Shown: positions 1 to 11,326 of the stretch, one piece after another
How positions within the stretch are numbered: the first letter of the stretch is position 1
Layout of the letters: each line of letters begins with the position of its first letter
Assembly: GCF_045679555.1 (NCBI RefSeq)
Contig: NC_092087.1
Coordinates: 26,915,367 to 26,979,366, forward strand
Length of the DNA: 64,000 nucleotides
Direction of reading: 5' to 3'
From: Salvelinus alpinus
Taxonomy: Eukaryota > Chordata > Actinopteri > Salmoniformes > Salmonidae
Position numbers and translations under genes: made by a program
The notes under the pieces: generated by a model
The model's database searches: none
What the model was told of the DNA's origin: nothing
The model's input: the letters and a program-made list of their open reading frames with translations, nothing else

Positions 1-1505
1 TTACATGTGTTTTGGCTGTCAGCTATTGCTAGCCTCCTGCTGATCCCAATCGAGCCTAAAAAAAGTGAGTGCCTGGGTGTGTTCATCTGCTCTGAGAAAT
101 TGGTTAGGGTTTGTTAGTCTGTTCATAGTTGAACAAAGCAAGAGTGCCATCACTGTTCATTTCACAAGCCTGGCATCAGAGTCCGTCTGTCTCCAAGTTT
201 CCCTTGAGCACACACACCCACACATATATATCACACTACTCCTCATTGCTGCTTCACTGTGGAATGTGGTCAACTTAAGAGAAACTCTTAGAAGCTTCTG
301 TTTGATATGAAATGTCATATTTGATCATAAATGACCAGTGTTCTCTAGAAGATGACTGAAGGTTATTATCAGAACTGAGACTGGGAAGCAGAATGTGACA
401 GAAGAGTGAAATAATGGGTTCAAGTAATAATGGGTGGGGGGAGTGATGAAATAACCATATTCAGAGGTTATGAAAGTGAGTGAGAGAGTTGAGCAAAGAT
501 AAAGAGAGGAGAGCATGTGGAGGCTAAGGCTGACAGGGAGAGATGGAAGACCGGCAGAGGGAAAAGATGAGAGTGAGGGAGAGAGAGAGAGAGAGAGAGC
601 AGTCACTCCAGGTCTGGCCTCTAGATGGGGGGTCGTGCTTGGGCCGAGATCACAGCCCTGCTGCCATGGCGATACCTTCACAGGCACAGAGCGGCAGAGA
701 GGAAGCTGCCACAGTGATACACACGCAGCAGGTCACCACAGTGATTCAGGCCTTTATGTTCTACTCTTACTTACCCTAGCACAACTCCAAGGAGTAGCTA
801 CATCGTCACCTCGTGGAGCAGGAACTGAAGATGTGTATACTGTTGTCACTACTGGGGTATGTTCACTTGAAATGTTAAGTAGCTACTGATACCTACTTTC
901 TATTGAGCGCCCTGATAGAACATTTTCCGTGTGGACTGAAAAATTGTTCTCATATTTCTTGAGCCTTTTTTGTACATGTGTAAAAAGGACAGTGCAGAAG
1001 GCCTTTCGTTGACAGAGTGAATTTCAGCAACACAAACTCAGTCACCCCTGATATATCCCCCTCCTCCTCTGACTGTTGAGCACTGGTCCACTCTGATTAG
1101 CATCAGCCTGCTCTGATCATTACCAATCAATTAGACTTCAAACAGGACTCAGCCCACAGATAAACATCTGGAGCCTCTCGGCTAGCTTCTCCGACTAGCT
1201 GCTGCTCCGGTTATAGAAGAAGTTCTTCCAGTTTACTCTCCCCTCAGCTGAGAGAGGGAGACAGCGAGAGGGAGTCAGTCAGAGGGGAATGAGTGAGTGA
1301 AAGAGACAGAGAGGGAGTTGTTGAGATGGAGAGAGCATGAGAGGGGGATAGAGACGAGAGGAGAAAGACAGAGTGCCTGAAGGAGTGAGCGTGTAAATTC
1401 CGATGAAATGCTGGTTCTGCTCTTTTTCTGTATTCTGGTTGTCTGTGTGTGCACGTGTGTGTGTGTGTGTGTTTTGCTGGAGAATGCTGTGTTTTTGTGT
1501 TGCAG
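1..1505 (+). other. cadps: cadps intron (partial)
   Basis: This stretch lies upstream of a confident cadps exon and ends in a polypyrimidine/TTGCAG acceptor, so it is intronic. It holds short GA runs (about 578-600) and a GT run (about 1448-1471). I found no further exon in it, and the open frames here are low complexity. Confidence 0.6.
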
Positions 1506-2557
1506 CAATGGTACACCAGCACCATGAACCTCCTGGGTACGTGGCTAACTGACCGGATTGACCTGCAGCTCCATGTCTACCAGCTCAAGATCCTAATTAG
1601 AGTAGCCAAGGTAAGACAGGCTCAGCAACCAGGGCCTCCCAAACCAATTTGTCATGAATTCAAAGTAATATATATACTGTAGATCGATAGATATTACAAT
1701 CAAGTAGTGTAGAATTCCAACATTTCTCGTTTTAATCTGTGACCCTTATTAAATGAGTTGTGAGCTACCTTCTCTTGGGTTGATATATAAAGCCTAGTAC
1801 TGACAACAATTGGTTCTCTGCCCTGTATTAATATTTCAGTGTGAGCAGTAACAAGTCCTACCAGCATAACATCACGTCACACATTTATTTCTGTTCTCTG
1901 AGAGACTTTCTACCTATACATGCAGTAGTGACTGGTGAGGGCTGATCAGTACATGCATGCATGGGATCTGACCTGACATGCAACATATAGTTTTTAGTGC
2001 CTTCTGTATTGATGATTTAGTACACGTGTCTTTTGGGAAAATGCTACTCATGGGTAATTTGCTAAAGGTCTAAAATATTGTGAACAATTAAGTGTCCTCT
2101 TCTCATTGTGTCCGCTGCATTTTTACTGATATGAAAACACAGGTTAGGTGAATGCATTGTAACACCTGTCTGCTGTCACCTGTCTAATTCTTTAATGATT
2201 CAGATGGAGGAAAGGAGATGAGGAAAGGAGGCCACCCTAGAAAATCGAGATGTACCCAAACATTGCAGTGCATTCCTGGCTTCATGTCCTCTCTTGCCTT
2301 AGCAACTGACGAGAATGCTTCCTCTGTGTGCTAGTCCCAACCCTGACCAGTGTTTTTATTATCTTGGGGGTTTGTTCTTCCAGAAAAAGTACCGTGACTT
2401 CCGGCTGCAGGGCGTCCTGGACTCCACGCTGAACAGTAAGATGTATGACACGGTGAGGAACAGACTGACCCTGGAGGAGGCCACAGCATCGGTGAGGGAA
2501 GGAGGGATGGCGGGTATATCCATGAAGGACAGTGATGAAGACAATGATGATGTCTAG
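1506..2557 (+). CDS. cadps: Calcium-dependent activator protein for secretion 1 (CAPS1), last two coding exons
   Basis: CAPS1 is a cytosolic priming factor that binds SNAREs and PIP2 and readies dense-core and synaptic vesicles for Ca2+-triggered exocytosis. Exon 1506-1610 (105 nt, phase 0, CAG acceptor, GTAAG donor) encodes [16 protein letters not shown] and flanking residues. After a 773-nt intron, exon 2384-2557 (CAG acceptor) encodes [19 protein letters not shown], then [11 protein letters not shown], the acidic tail [10 protein letters not shown] and a TAG stop. This matches the vertebrate CADPS C-terminus. CADPS2 is the alternative paralogue, but the fezf2 and C3orf14 neighbours indicate CADPS. 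The rest of the gene lies to the left of the window. No lesion is visible in either exon. The acidic end looks a little shorter than in mammals, from memory. Confidence 0.93.
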
Positions 2558-3330
2558 ATCAACATCACGGGATGAAGGAGCCATTCGCATCCGTCTTAAC
2601 CTGTGAATCAATGCATGTACTGTACCTACCAACTGTGTTATTTTTCTCTGTCAGATAGAAATACCCACAAAGGAACAAAAATACAAATTAATAACTGAAT
2701 ACAGAAATTAAAATGATATTAGTCATTATAATTATGAAATATATTTCATTGTTTAACTAAAGTGTAGGTGTTTTATGAAAAAAGTTAGCTGAGATTTCTG
2801 GCTCATTCTCCTAAATTCACTCCTGAATGTTTCTAAGCAATATGGAGAACCATGTGTATGTGGTGTTGAGTACAATGATTAGGGGTAATGCTTGGTGTGT
2901 TGAATGCAAACCTGTTGAGGCGCTTTGTTAACGTACTGTGAAAACAGTAATGGTACATCATTGTGAGGAGGAGAGTAGGACCTCCTATTGTTCTTATTCC
3001 TCTCAGAGTGAATGTCTACTGCCTAAAGGGAACCAAACCACAGTCAGACAGACAACCTGTTTGTATCTAGGTTACAATACATTATAAAACGTAGCTATCC
3101 ATCCTCTCTTAACAACATCAATGTAGAATTGACTTTTGTCGACTGAATTCAGGACTACTACAAAAATGTTCCCTCACTGGTAAAACATTTAGCCCCCTTT
3201 TTAAACAATGTCGTTGTTTTTTTTAAATGCAATATTTTCATTGTTTCGTTGTTATATCTTGTGGATGTATTTATTGATCATTGTATGTTTAAAAAATAAT
3301 AATAATTTAAAAATATATATATTTTAGTAA
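2558..3330 (+). other. cadps: cadps 3' UTR / downstream sequence
   Basis: AT-rich sequence after the cadps stop. An ATTAAA variant polyadenylation signal occurs near 2706, and the first canonical AATAAA sites I see are beyond the transposon, near 4541 and 4735. The 3' end of the transcript is therefore undecided. No other gene is seen. Confidence 0.45.
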
Positions 3331-4117
3331 CAGTGAGCTCCAAAAGTATTTGGACAGTGACAAATGTTTTGATGTTTTGGCTCTGTACTCCAGAACTTTG
3401 GATTTTAATTATCCAATGACAGTGAGGTTAAAGTGCAGACTGTCAGCTTTCATTTGAGGGTATTTTCCTCCATATCGTGTGAACCGTTTAGAAATTACAG
3501 TACTTTTTGTATTTTTTACTACTTTAATACACATACAAAAGAAATGGGGGGACTATGTATGTGTATTAAAGTAGTAAAAAATATTTGGTCCCATATTCAT
3601 AGCACGCAATGACTACATCAAGCTTGTGACTACAAATTTATTGGATGCAGTTGTTGTTGGTTTTGGTTGTATTTCAGATAATTTCATTCCCAATAGAAAT
3701 TAATGGTAAATAATGTATTGTATTTTATTGTAAATAAGAATAGAATATGTTTCTAAACACTTCTACATTAATGTGGATTTTACCATGATTATGGATAATC
3801 CTGAATGAATCGTGAATAATGATGAGTGAGAAAGTTAGACACACATAATACCCCCAAGACATGCTATCCTCTCACCATTAGACTAACAGGGGAGGTTAAC
3901 ATTTTGGGGGGGTATGATATTTGTGTGTAACTTTCTCATTTCTCATTTCTCATCATTATTCACGATTCATTCAGGATTAGCCGTAATCATGGTAGCATCC
4001 ACATTAATGTAGAAGTGTTAAGAAACATATTAAGTAATTGTACCATTTCAAATCCAAAGTGCTGGAGTACAGAGCCAAAACAACAACACATTTGTCCCAA
4101 TACTTTAGAGCTCACGG
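3331..4117. mobile_element. Foldback, non-autonomous DNA transposon
   Basis: The left end CAGTGAGCTCCAAAAGTATT and the following 70 bases are matched, inverted and with mismatches, by about 4050-4117, which ends AGAGCTCACGG. Inside are a second long inverted repeat (about 3735-3850 against 3910-4035, around AATGATGAGTGAGAAAGTTA) and a perfect 25-bp pair (3512-3536 against 3557-3581). There is no transposase ORF. TA lies next to both ends, which suggests a Tc1/mariner-type MITE. It sits just downstream of cadps and may be carried in its 3' UTR. Confidence 0.8.
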
Positions 4118-6039
4118 TATAATAGCAGTCAGCACAAAAATATGAAATCACAAAGGGAAAAGAGACTTTCTTCTGTGTCCCCTATACTTCAGCCATTCCA
4201 GGAGATGTTTCCACACTTTTTTATCTGGATTGTGAGAGATGATGTATGCCAGTCTTTTCTCTGCCGCTGATGTTGTTTTCTATATACACACACTGTACAT
4301 TGCCCCGTGTGCAGTTACTGTATGTCCCAGGTATCCTCACAAAAAGTGTTTTTGTTCTCTGTGTAAAGTTACTGCTGGAGTCATTGTGCTTCTGCCTTAT
4401 GGGAGGCTACAAAACTAGTAGCCTGGTCCCAGATCTGTTTGTGCTTTTGCCTTCTCCATTGTCATTGTCAAACCAATTTCCTAAGCAGTTGACAAGAGAG
4501 CAGAAACAGACTGGCACCCAGGCTACAGAACTGGGGCCAACAAAATAAAAATACAACTATCTGTACAAACATACTGCTTTTTCATGTGTCTTTGTTGTTA
4601 TTGTTGTTATCTTGTGAAGTCCTGGAAATTGCAGTGACACTTCAATAGTAACATTACATATAGGAAATGTAACTAATCTGCCCATACAAATGAATGTAAA
4701 GAGTTAATGTAAAGAGTTATGTGGAGAGTTATGTAAATAAAAACATATTCAAACTGATGAGGTTAACAGATTCCCTGAACCTGAATGCACAATACATATT
4801 AAAAAACATATTTTAAAAACCCTGCCCTTGTAACCCCTTGTCTACCCCCCTTCCTGTCACAGTAATGTCCCAAGAAAAGAGTCTGAGATTAGTGTGTTGG
4901 ATTAAAGCATCACTCATCTTCAGAGTTTATATTACAGCCCAGAAGAAGATTGGAAGAATGGCCAAAGATGATATGGACTTTGCCAGATCTCCACCAGATT
5001 AAAATTATTCTGCAAAAAAAAAAGTAATCAGGGCCAAGATGACAGATATCAGTAAAGTCAAGGGGATTAAATTTAATAAAGCCACAAATTAAAAGAAGAT
5101 AGATATTTTTAATTATTTCAGAGAAGAAGGGCAAACAACAAATCCTTCTTAGAAAATTGACAAAAACAAGATTTAGACCCAGTGTTGTGGGAATGAGGTG
5201 ATTCAAAACAAAAAACAAGCAAGTCATGTGTCTTACTCAAGAACAAGCTTTTGGTCTGGATGAAAGGGTGAAAACATATTTTGTCATTGCAGGGAATTGA
5301 GAGTAGAAATTAGTTGTACAAAATATGTCAAATAACTGAATATGGGAAAGGCGTATTATCAGGGAAAATCATCATTTAATAATTGTATGTGTAGAAAAAA
5401 AGAGATGCATTGTTTTCAATGTGACTAATGTGACATTTAGTCTTGTCACAGTCCCTTCTAATGTGTCCTGCGCAACTTGTGACCATCGTAGGGGGGAAAA
5501 GAAGACATGTACGTGTTCCTTGGAGTCTTTTGCACAATCAAAATGTAAAAGGTTATTTCCGATTGAGCAGACCAGTGGCAACCCGTCATTCAGGGCATGT
5601 TATTTTGTTATTTTGGCATTAATACGTGTCCCATTTCAGTTTGCAAACAATGTAAAATAAAAAATCGTTGAGTTAGTAAAGCTGCATACAAACATGGTCT
5701 CTTTTTTGCTTTTTTGAGTAAGGCAGCTCCAAAATGCAGGTGTTTCAGCCTAGCTCGGTGCTTTCTGTAGTTGTGGGGCAGGCAGCGGAAAATACGGAGC
5801 GTACTGTAGGGGTTGGTAATGTTCTCTAGTTGTGCCACAATTGGCTCAGTGTTCTGTCACTCATGGGGACACAACGTCACCGCAAAATCTCGGGTGCTGA
5901 GCTCGGGTGCTGACATTAGAGTTACATTAGGAGTGCCCATCCAAGAAGATTCAAGGTTATTGGCCACAGATAAAATTACGTCAAATCACGTTATATCTAC
6001 CGTAGGTTTGATTGGACTGATTATGTAAACATCATACTT
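4118..6039. other. Intergenic, no gene recognised
   Basis: Mostly AT-rich, non-coding in appearance. It contains AATAAA sites near 4541 and 4735 that could end cadps transcripts, and short open frames without domains or splice structure. I see no RNA gene or well-defined transposon end. Confidence 0.5.
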
Positions 6040-6526
6040 TCAAAATCTTAGCTAGCAAGCTAGACAAGCAGTCATCTTCATGAATCACGTCAAAAATCTA
6101 CTGGAAAATCCTTGTCATATGAAGGCAACATGTGAAGATAAAATGTATCGTTGCTCATCGGCCATTGGACACAAGTTGTGGTCCAAGTCTGGGTTTAAGG
6201 GTTTCTTTTCCAAGCTTAAAAGGATAAACATTCAACACCATGGGCCAGAAAAGGTTGAATACATTGGCCATGCTGTCAATCCAGCATGACTTCAGCGGCA
6301 TTCAAAACAACTGGAAACTCGGAACTGGGAAATCTCAGACTTTATTGAGTTCAAGACAGGTCCAACTGCGAAAATACGTTTTGAACGGTCATCCAACTTG
6401 GAATTCCAAGTCGGGAACTCAGGCCTCTTTCTAGAGCTCTGAGCTGAAGATCACTGACGTCATGATTCGACCTTGTTTTTTTCAGAGTTCTCAGTTGTCT
6501 TGAAAGCACCATAAATCCAGTGAATG

Positions 6527-6893
6527 TGTCACGTTCACTGTCTTCAAACCCCCTGTCATAGATGAGCCAAGGCGCAGCGTGCATGTAATTCCACATTTCT
6601 TTTAATTGTAGTGAAACTTTCACAAAAAGAACAGGTAAACAGAAACAAACGTGACACAACCGTGGCGCACACAAACACACACAGAAAATAAAATAATTAC
6701 CCACAACATTATGTGGGAAAAAGGCTGCCTAAGTATGATTCCCAATCAGAGACAACGATAGACAGCTGCCTCTGATTGGGAACCACACTCGGCCAAAAGC
6801 AAAGAAATAGAAAACATAGAATGCCCACCCAAATCACACGCTGACCTAACCAAATAGAGAAATAAAACGGCTCCCTAAGGTCAGGGCGTGACA
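6527..6893 (-). repeat. 3' LTR of copy A
   Basis: 367 bp, TG…CA, nearly the same length as the 3' LTR of copy B (366 bp). It contains the shared block with GATTCCCAATCAGAGACAAC followed by CAGCTGCCTCTGATTGGGAA, which is itself a short inverted repeat. Confidence 0.85.
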
Positions 6894-6941
6894 GTACCCC
6901 CCCCCCCCCAAAGGTGCGGACTCCGGCCGCAAAACCTGACT

Positions 6942-8008
6942 CTATAGGGAAGGGTCCGGGTGGGCATCTATCCTCGGTGGCGGCTCCGGTTCGGGACGTA
7001 GCCCACGATCCGCACGCTCATCCCTCCGCTTCCGTGGAACCGGACCACAGATCGCCGCCGGAGACTCCGGACCGTGGATCGTTGCCAGAGGAACCGGACC
7101 GTGGATCATCGCCGGAGGCTCTGGATTGGGAACCCCCACTGGAGGCTCTGGACTGCAGACCACCGCTGGAGGCTCTGGACTGCAGATCGTCGCTGGAGGC
7201 TCTGAACTGCAGATCGTCGCTGGAGGCTCCGGACTGCGGACCGTTGCTGGATGCTCCGGACTGGGGACCGTCGCTGGAGGCTCCGGACTGGGGACCGTCG
7301 CTGCAGGCTCCAGACAGGGGACCATCGCTGGAGGATCCGTGCCTTGGATCGTCCCTACAGGCTCCGGGCCATGGATCATCACTGGAGGCTTCGTGCCCTG
7401 GATTTTCACTAAAGGCTCCGGGCCATGGATCATCACTGGAGGCTTCGTGCCATGGATCATCACTGGAGGCTCCGTGCGTGCCATGGATCATCACTGGAGG
7501 CTCCGGGCCATGGATGATCACTGGAGGCTTCGTGCCATGGATCATCACTACAGGCTTCGGGCCATGGATCATCACTGGAGGCTTCGTGCCATGGATCATC
7601 ACTGGAGGCTTTGGACCATGGATCTCATCACTGGAGGCTTCGTACGTGGAGCCGGAACAGGTCTCACCGGACTGAGGAGACGTACTGGCAGCCTGGTGCG
7701 TGGAACTGCCACAGGGCTTACCAGGCTAGGGAGACACACTGGAGGCCTGGCACCTGGAGCCGGAACAGGTCTCACTGGACTGAGAAGACGTACTGGAAGC
7801 CTGGTGCGTGGAGCTGCCACAGGGCTTACCAGGCTGGGGAGACATACTGGAGGCCTGGTGCGTGGAATCGGATACACTGGGCCGTGGAGGCGCACTGGAG
7901 GTATCGAGCGTAGAGCTGGCACAACCCGTCCTGGCTGGATGCCCACTTCCACCCGGCAAATGCGGAGCGCAGGCACAGTGCGCACCGGCCTGTGAATGCT
8001 CACTGGAG
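6942..8008 (-). pseudogene. Proline-rich repeat ORF of LTR copy A, broken
   Basis: Minus-strand frames encode PVRLLSPVRPVPAPRTK-type repeats (about 7980-7600), then PPVMIHGTKPPVMIHGPEP-type repeats (7602-7150), ending RPEPEPPPRIDAHPDPSL-stop at 6942. The last segment aligns with the end of the copy B protein (RPAPEPPPRTDAHPDPPL). Different frames are needed along the length, and the N-terminal part is deleted with the 5' LTR edge, so no full protein can be made. Function is unknown. Confidence 0.75.
7126..7640. repeat. 24/27-bp tandem repeats inside LTR copy A
   Basis: Repeated units around GGAGGCTCCGGACTG and, further right, CCATGGATCATCACTGGAGG. The units are multiples of three, so they keep a repeat protein open in several frames on both strands, which explains the many overlapping ORFs here. 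Confidence 0.85.
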
Positions 8009-8211
8009 ACACAGAGACCCACAACATTAAGTGGGAAAAAGGCTGCCTAAGTATGATTCCCAATCAGAGACAACGATAGACAGCTGCCTCTGATTGGGAA
8101 CCACACTCGGCCAAAAGCAAAGAAATAGAAAACATAGAATGCCCACCCAAATCCCACCCTGACCTAACCAAATAGAGAAATAAAACGTCTCTCTAAGGTC
8201 AGGGCGTGACA
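8009..8211 (-). repeat. Truncated 5' LTR of copy A
   Basis: Closely matches 6700-6893 from ACCCACAACATTA to GGGCGTGACA. The other ~170 bp of the LTR are missing at the inner side, so the internal deletion starts within the LTR. Confidence 0.85.
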
Positions 8212-8383
8212 GAATGCCAGACTTTGATGTCAAAGTTTGATGACAAAATTTGCCCACAAGGACCGCCACGCCACCTTCCTGTTCAAGTAAGCACAGCACA
8301 ACAAGGTGAATCCAAAAATGTATTGTATGCTGCTGCATAAATTATGTAATATGCCAGGAAGATATGTATATTGTAGCTAAGAA

Positions 8384-8421
8384 AGTAATACTAAGTGTAA
8401 TACTAAGTGTAATACTAAGTG
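8384..8421. repeat. 12-bp tandem repeat, three copies
   Basis: GTAATACTAAGT occurs three times in a row. Confidence 0.85.
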
Positions 8422-8739
8422 TCCAGTAAGCTGTTAGTAGCTCATGTGCCTCACCCTAATTATTTGGTCCCTTTCACCCTCATAACTTAGCCTACTGTTC
8501 TGACTTGATGGTGCACATGTTGCCTCTAGCCTGTTTTAGATAAATGTAATCATTGAATATTGTAAGAGCTTTCATTGTCTTCTTATGCCCCTTTTATTTA
8601 TCCTACGGTTCTGATTTGGTGTACAGGGAGAATACTGTAAGAACGGCCCATGTTCTGAATTCTGTCTGAACAAATAGTTAGATGTACTACGTCCGTCCTA
8701 GCACGCTCATCATTCAATCAATCAAATGTAAAATAAATA

Positions 8740-9190
8740 AATCAAATAATAATCAGTGGTTGTAGATGGTGCAACAGGTCAGTACCTCAGGAGTAAATGT
8801 CAGTTGTCTTTTTATAGCCGAGCATTCAGAGGTCGAGACAGCAAGTGTGGTAGAGAGAGAGAGAGTCAAATACAGCAGGTCCGGGACAAGGTAGCACGTC
8901 CGGTGAACAGGTCAGGGTTCCCTAGCCACAGGCAGAACAGTTGAAACTGGAGCAGTAGCACAACCAGGTTGACTGGGGACAGCCAGGAGTCATCAGGCCA
9001 GGTAGTCCTGAGGCATGGTCCCAGGGCTCAGGTCCCCGGGAGGGGAGGGAGAGGGAGAGAGAATTAGAGTGAGCATACTTAAATTCACACAGGACACCAG
9101 ATAAGACAGGAGAATTACACCAGATATAACAGACTGACCCTAGCACCCTGGCACATAGACTATTGCAGCATAGATATTGGAGACTGAGAC
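8740..9190. repeat. Probable interspersed repeat
   Basis: Includes GGTCCGGGACAAGGTAGCAC, a purine-rich tract (9033-9065) and text I associate with a dispersed salmonid repeat. No terminal structure or ORF identified. The assignment rests on memory of similar sequence. Confidence 0.3.
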
Positions 9191-9204
9191 AGGGGTGGGT
9201 CGGG

Positions 9205-10477
9205 GGACATCAAAACTATGAAATGATACATATGGAATCATGTAGTAACCAAAAACGTGTGAAACACATCAAAATATTTTTTATATTTTATATTCTTCAA
9301 AGTAACTACCCTTTGCCGTAATGACAGCTTTTGCTTGGTAAGCAACTCCATTGTATATTTGACCTTGTGTTTTAGGTTGTTGTCCTACTGAAAGGTCAAT
9401 TTGTGTCCCAGTGTCTGATGGAAAGCACACTGAAACAGGTTTCCCCCTAGGATTTTGCCTATGCTTAGCTCTATTCTGTTTCTTTTTCTCCTAAAAATTA
9501 CTCCCTAGTCCTTGCTGATGACAAGCATGTCCATAAAATGATGCAGCCTCCACCATGCTTGAAAATATGAATAGTGGTACTCAGTGATGTGTTGGGTTGG
9601 GTTTGCCCCAAACATTATGCTTTGTATTTGGGACATCAAGTTAATTTCTTTGCCACATTTTTTTGCAGTTTTATTGCAAACAGGATGCATATTTTGGAAT
9701 ATTTTTATTCTGTACCAAGCTTCCTTCTTTTCACTCTATAATTTTGTTTATTATTGTGGAGTAACTACAATGTTGATTATCCATCCTCAATTTTCTCCAA
9801 TCACAACCACTAAACTCTGTAACTGTTTTAAAGTCACCATTGGCCTCATGGTGAAATCCCTGAGCGGTTTCCTTCCTCTCCAGCAACTGAGTTAGGAAGG
9901 ATGCCTGTATCTTTGTATGGACTGGATGTATTAAAACACCATCCAAAGTGTAATTAATAACTTCATCATGCTCAAAGGGATATTCAATGTCTGCTTTTAT
10001 TTTTTCCCCATCTAACAACAGGTGCGATTCTTTGCGAGGCATTGGAAAACCTACCTGGTCTTTGTGGTTGAACCAGTGTTTAAAATTCATAGCTCGACTG
10101 AAGGACCTTACAGATAATTGTATGTGTGTGGTACAGAGATGAGGTAGTCATTAAAAAATTATGTTAAACACTATTATTTTACACAGAGTGAGTCCATGCA
10201 ACTTATTAAACGACTTGTTAAGCACATTTTTACTCCTGAACTTATTTAGGCTTGCCATAACAAAGGGTTTGAATACTTATTGACTCAAGACATTTAAGCT
10301 TTTCGTTTTTTTATTAATTTGTAAAAAATTCTAAAAACATAATTCCACTTTGACGTTATGGGGTATTGTGTTTAGGCCAGAGACACAAAATCTAAATTTA
10401 ATCCATTTTAAATTCAGGCTGTAACACAACAAAATGTGGAAAAAGTCAAGGGGTGTGAATACTTTCTGAATGTACTG
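9205..10477. mobile_element. Chimeric Tc1/mariner-type remnant
   Basis: From about 9330 to the right end (TACTTTCTGAATGTACTG, 10477) the sequence is a diverged copy of the element at 51038-52562, for example CTAGTCCTTGCTGATGACAA and the GTGAAATCCCTGAG block. Its left part is instead a piece of a different element: 9208-9320 matches the family at 63227-63500 (CATATGGAATCATGTAGTAA). No intact transposase. Confidence 0.75.
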
Positions 10478-10611
10478 TAGTGTGTGAAATTTCAAAAATA
10501 TAGCATGCTTTAAATGCTAGGATGTCATACTAATTTCAGCATTTCAACTAGTAGAATTCGCTGCACACTATTGAGAAAAATAATCGTATTTCGAGGCCTA
10601 GGTGTGTCTGG

Positions 10612-11326
10612 CCCAATACAAAATGGACCACTAAACCCTACAACCTATGCACTTGTGGAGATCTGAGAGAATTTGATTGGTATAAGTAATATGGCAAAAA
10701 CTCACCTAATCAAAGGGCAAGATGGAGCTATTTACCATATTAATTATTAACAGATCTCCACAAGTGCATAGGGCGTCGGGTCTAGGGCAGTGGTGGAAAA
10801 AATACCCAACTGTCATACTTAATAGAAATGATTCAAGTAAAAGTAAAAGTCACCCAGTAAAAAAGTCTAAACGTATTTGGTTTAAAATATACTTAAGTAT
10901 CAAAAGTCAAATAAAAAATATGAATAATTTCAAATTCCTTATATTAAGCAAACCAGATGGCACCATTTCTGGAAAGCCAACACTCAGACGGAAAGCCAAC
11001 ACTCAGACATAATTTACAAACGAAGCATGTGTGTTTAGTGTGTCTACCAGATTAGAGGCAGTAGGGATGACCAGGGATGTTTGGTTGATAAGTGCGTGAA
11101 TTGGACTTTTTTCCTGTCCTGCTAAGCATTCAAAATGTAACGAGTACTTTTGGGTGTCAAAGAAAATGTATGGAGTAAGAAGTCCATTATTTTAAAAAGT
11201 ACTCAAAAATATTAATAGTAAAGTAAAGTACAGATACCCACAAAAAAACTAATTGTGTAGTACTTTAAATAATTTTTACTTAAGTACTTTACACAACTGG
11301 TCTAGGGGTCCATTTGGGATTAGGAC
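10612..11326. mobile_element. Small foldback element, split by a hAT MITE
   Basis: The left arm (10612-10664, ending CACTTGTGGAGATCT) pairs with a right arm starting AGATCTCCACAAGTG (10752) that continues past the MITE at 11300 (GGTCCATTTGGGATTAGG). Removing 10788-11299 and one target copy restores a ~52-bp imperfect inverted repeat. No ORF. Confidence 0.75.
10788..11299. mobile_element. hAT-type MITE (512 bp)
   Basis: It starts CAGTGGTGGAAAAA and ends TTTACACAACTG, and is flanked by a perfect 8-bp target duplication GTCTAGGG (10780-10787 and 11300-11307), diagnostic of hAT transposition. The interior is AT-rich with AAGTAAAAGT and TACTTAAGTACTTT motifs and no transposase ORF. Confidence 0.92.

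Larger units (their letters stand above)
6527..8211 (-). mobile_element. Short LTR retroelement copy A (internally deleted)
   Basis: The ends are TGTCACG (6527) and CGTGACA (8211), flanked by a perfect 5-bp target duplication GAATG (6522-6526 and 8212-8216). Read on the minus strand, the 3' LTR is complete (6893 to 6527, 367 bp) and is preceded by a long G run (C run at about 6897-6910 on +), a good polypurine tract. The 5' LTR (8211 to about 8009) lacks its last ~170 bp together with the leader and the start of the ORF. What remains of the interior encodes proline-rich repeats homologous to copy B at 27.7 kb. No gag, protease, reverse transcriptase or integrase motif is seen, so it is non-autonomous. 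Confidence 0.88.
6040..8290. repeat. Interspersed salmonid repeat interrupted by the LTR element
   Basis: The text before 6527 (…CATAAATCCAGTGAATG) continues after 8211 (GAATGCCAGACTTTGATG…) once the LTR element and one GAATG copy are removed. The joined text resembles a repeat I know from many salmonid loci. Outer limits are approximate. Confidence 0.45.

Noticed and set aside
325-889. 120-124 residue ORFs near the left end
   Set aside because: Low-complexity GA tract and overlapping frames on both strands, inside a cadps intron, with no similarity to CAPS.
1506-2557. CADPS2 as the identity of the left gene
   Set aside because: Neighbouring gene is FEZF2 and not FEZF1, and C3orf14 follows; both point to the CADPS locus.
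7126-7640. Regularly spaced repeats resembling a CRISPR array
   Set aside because: Units are contiguous 24/27-bp coding repeats without unique spacers, in a vertebrate genome.
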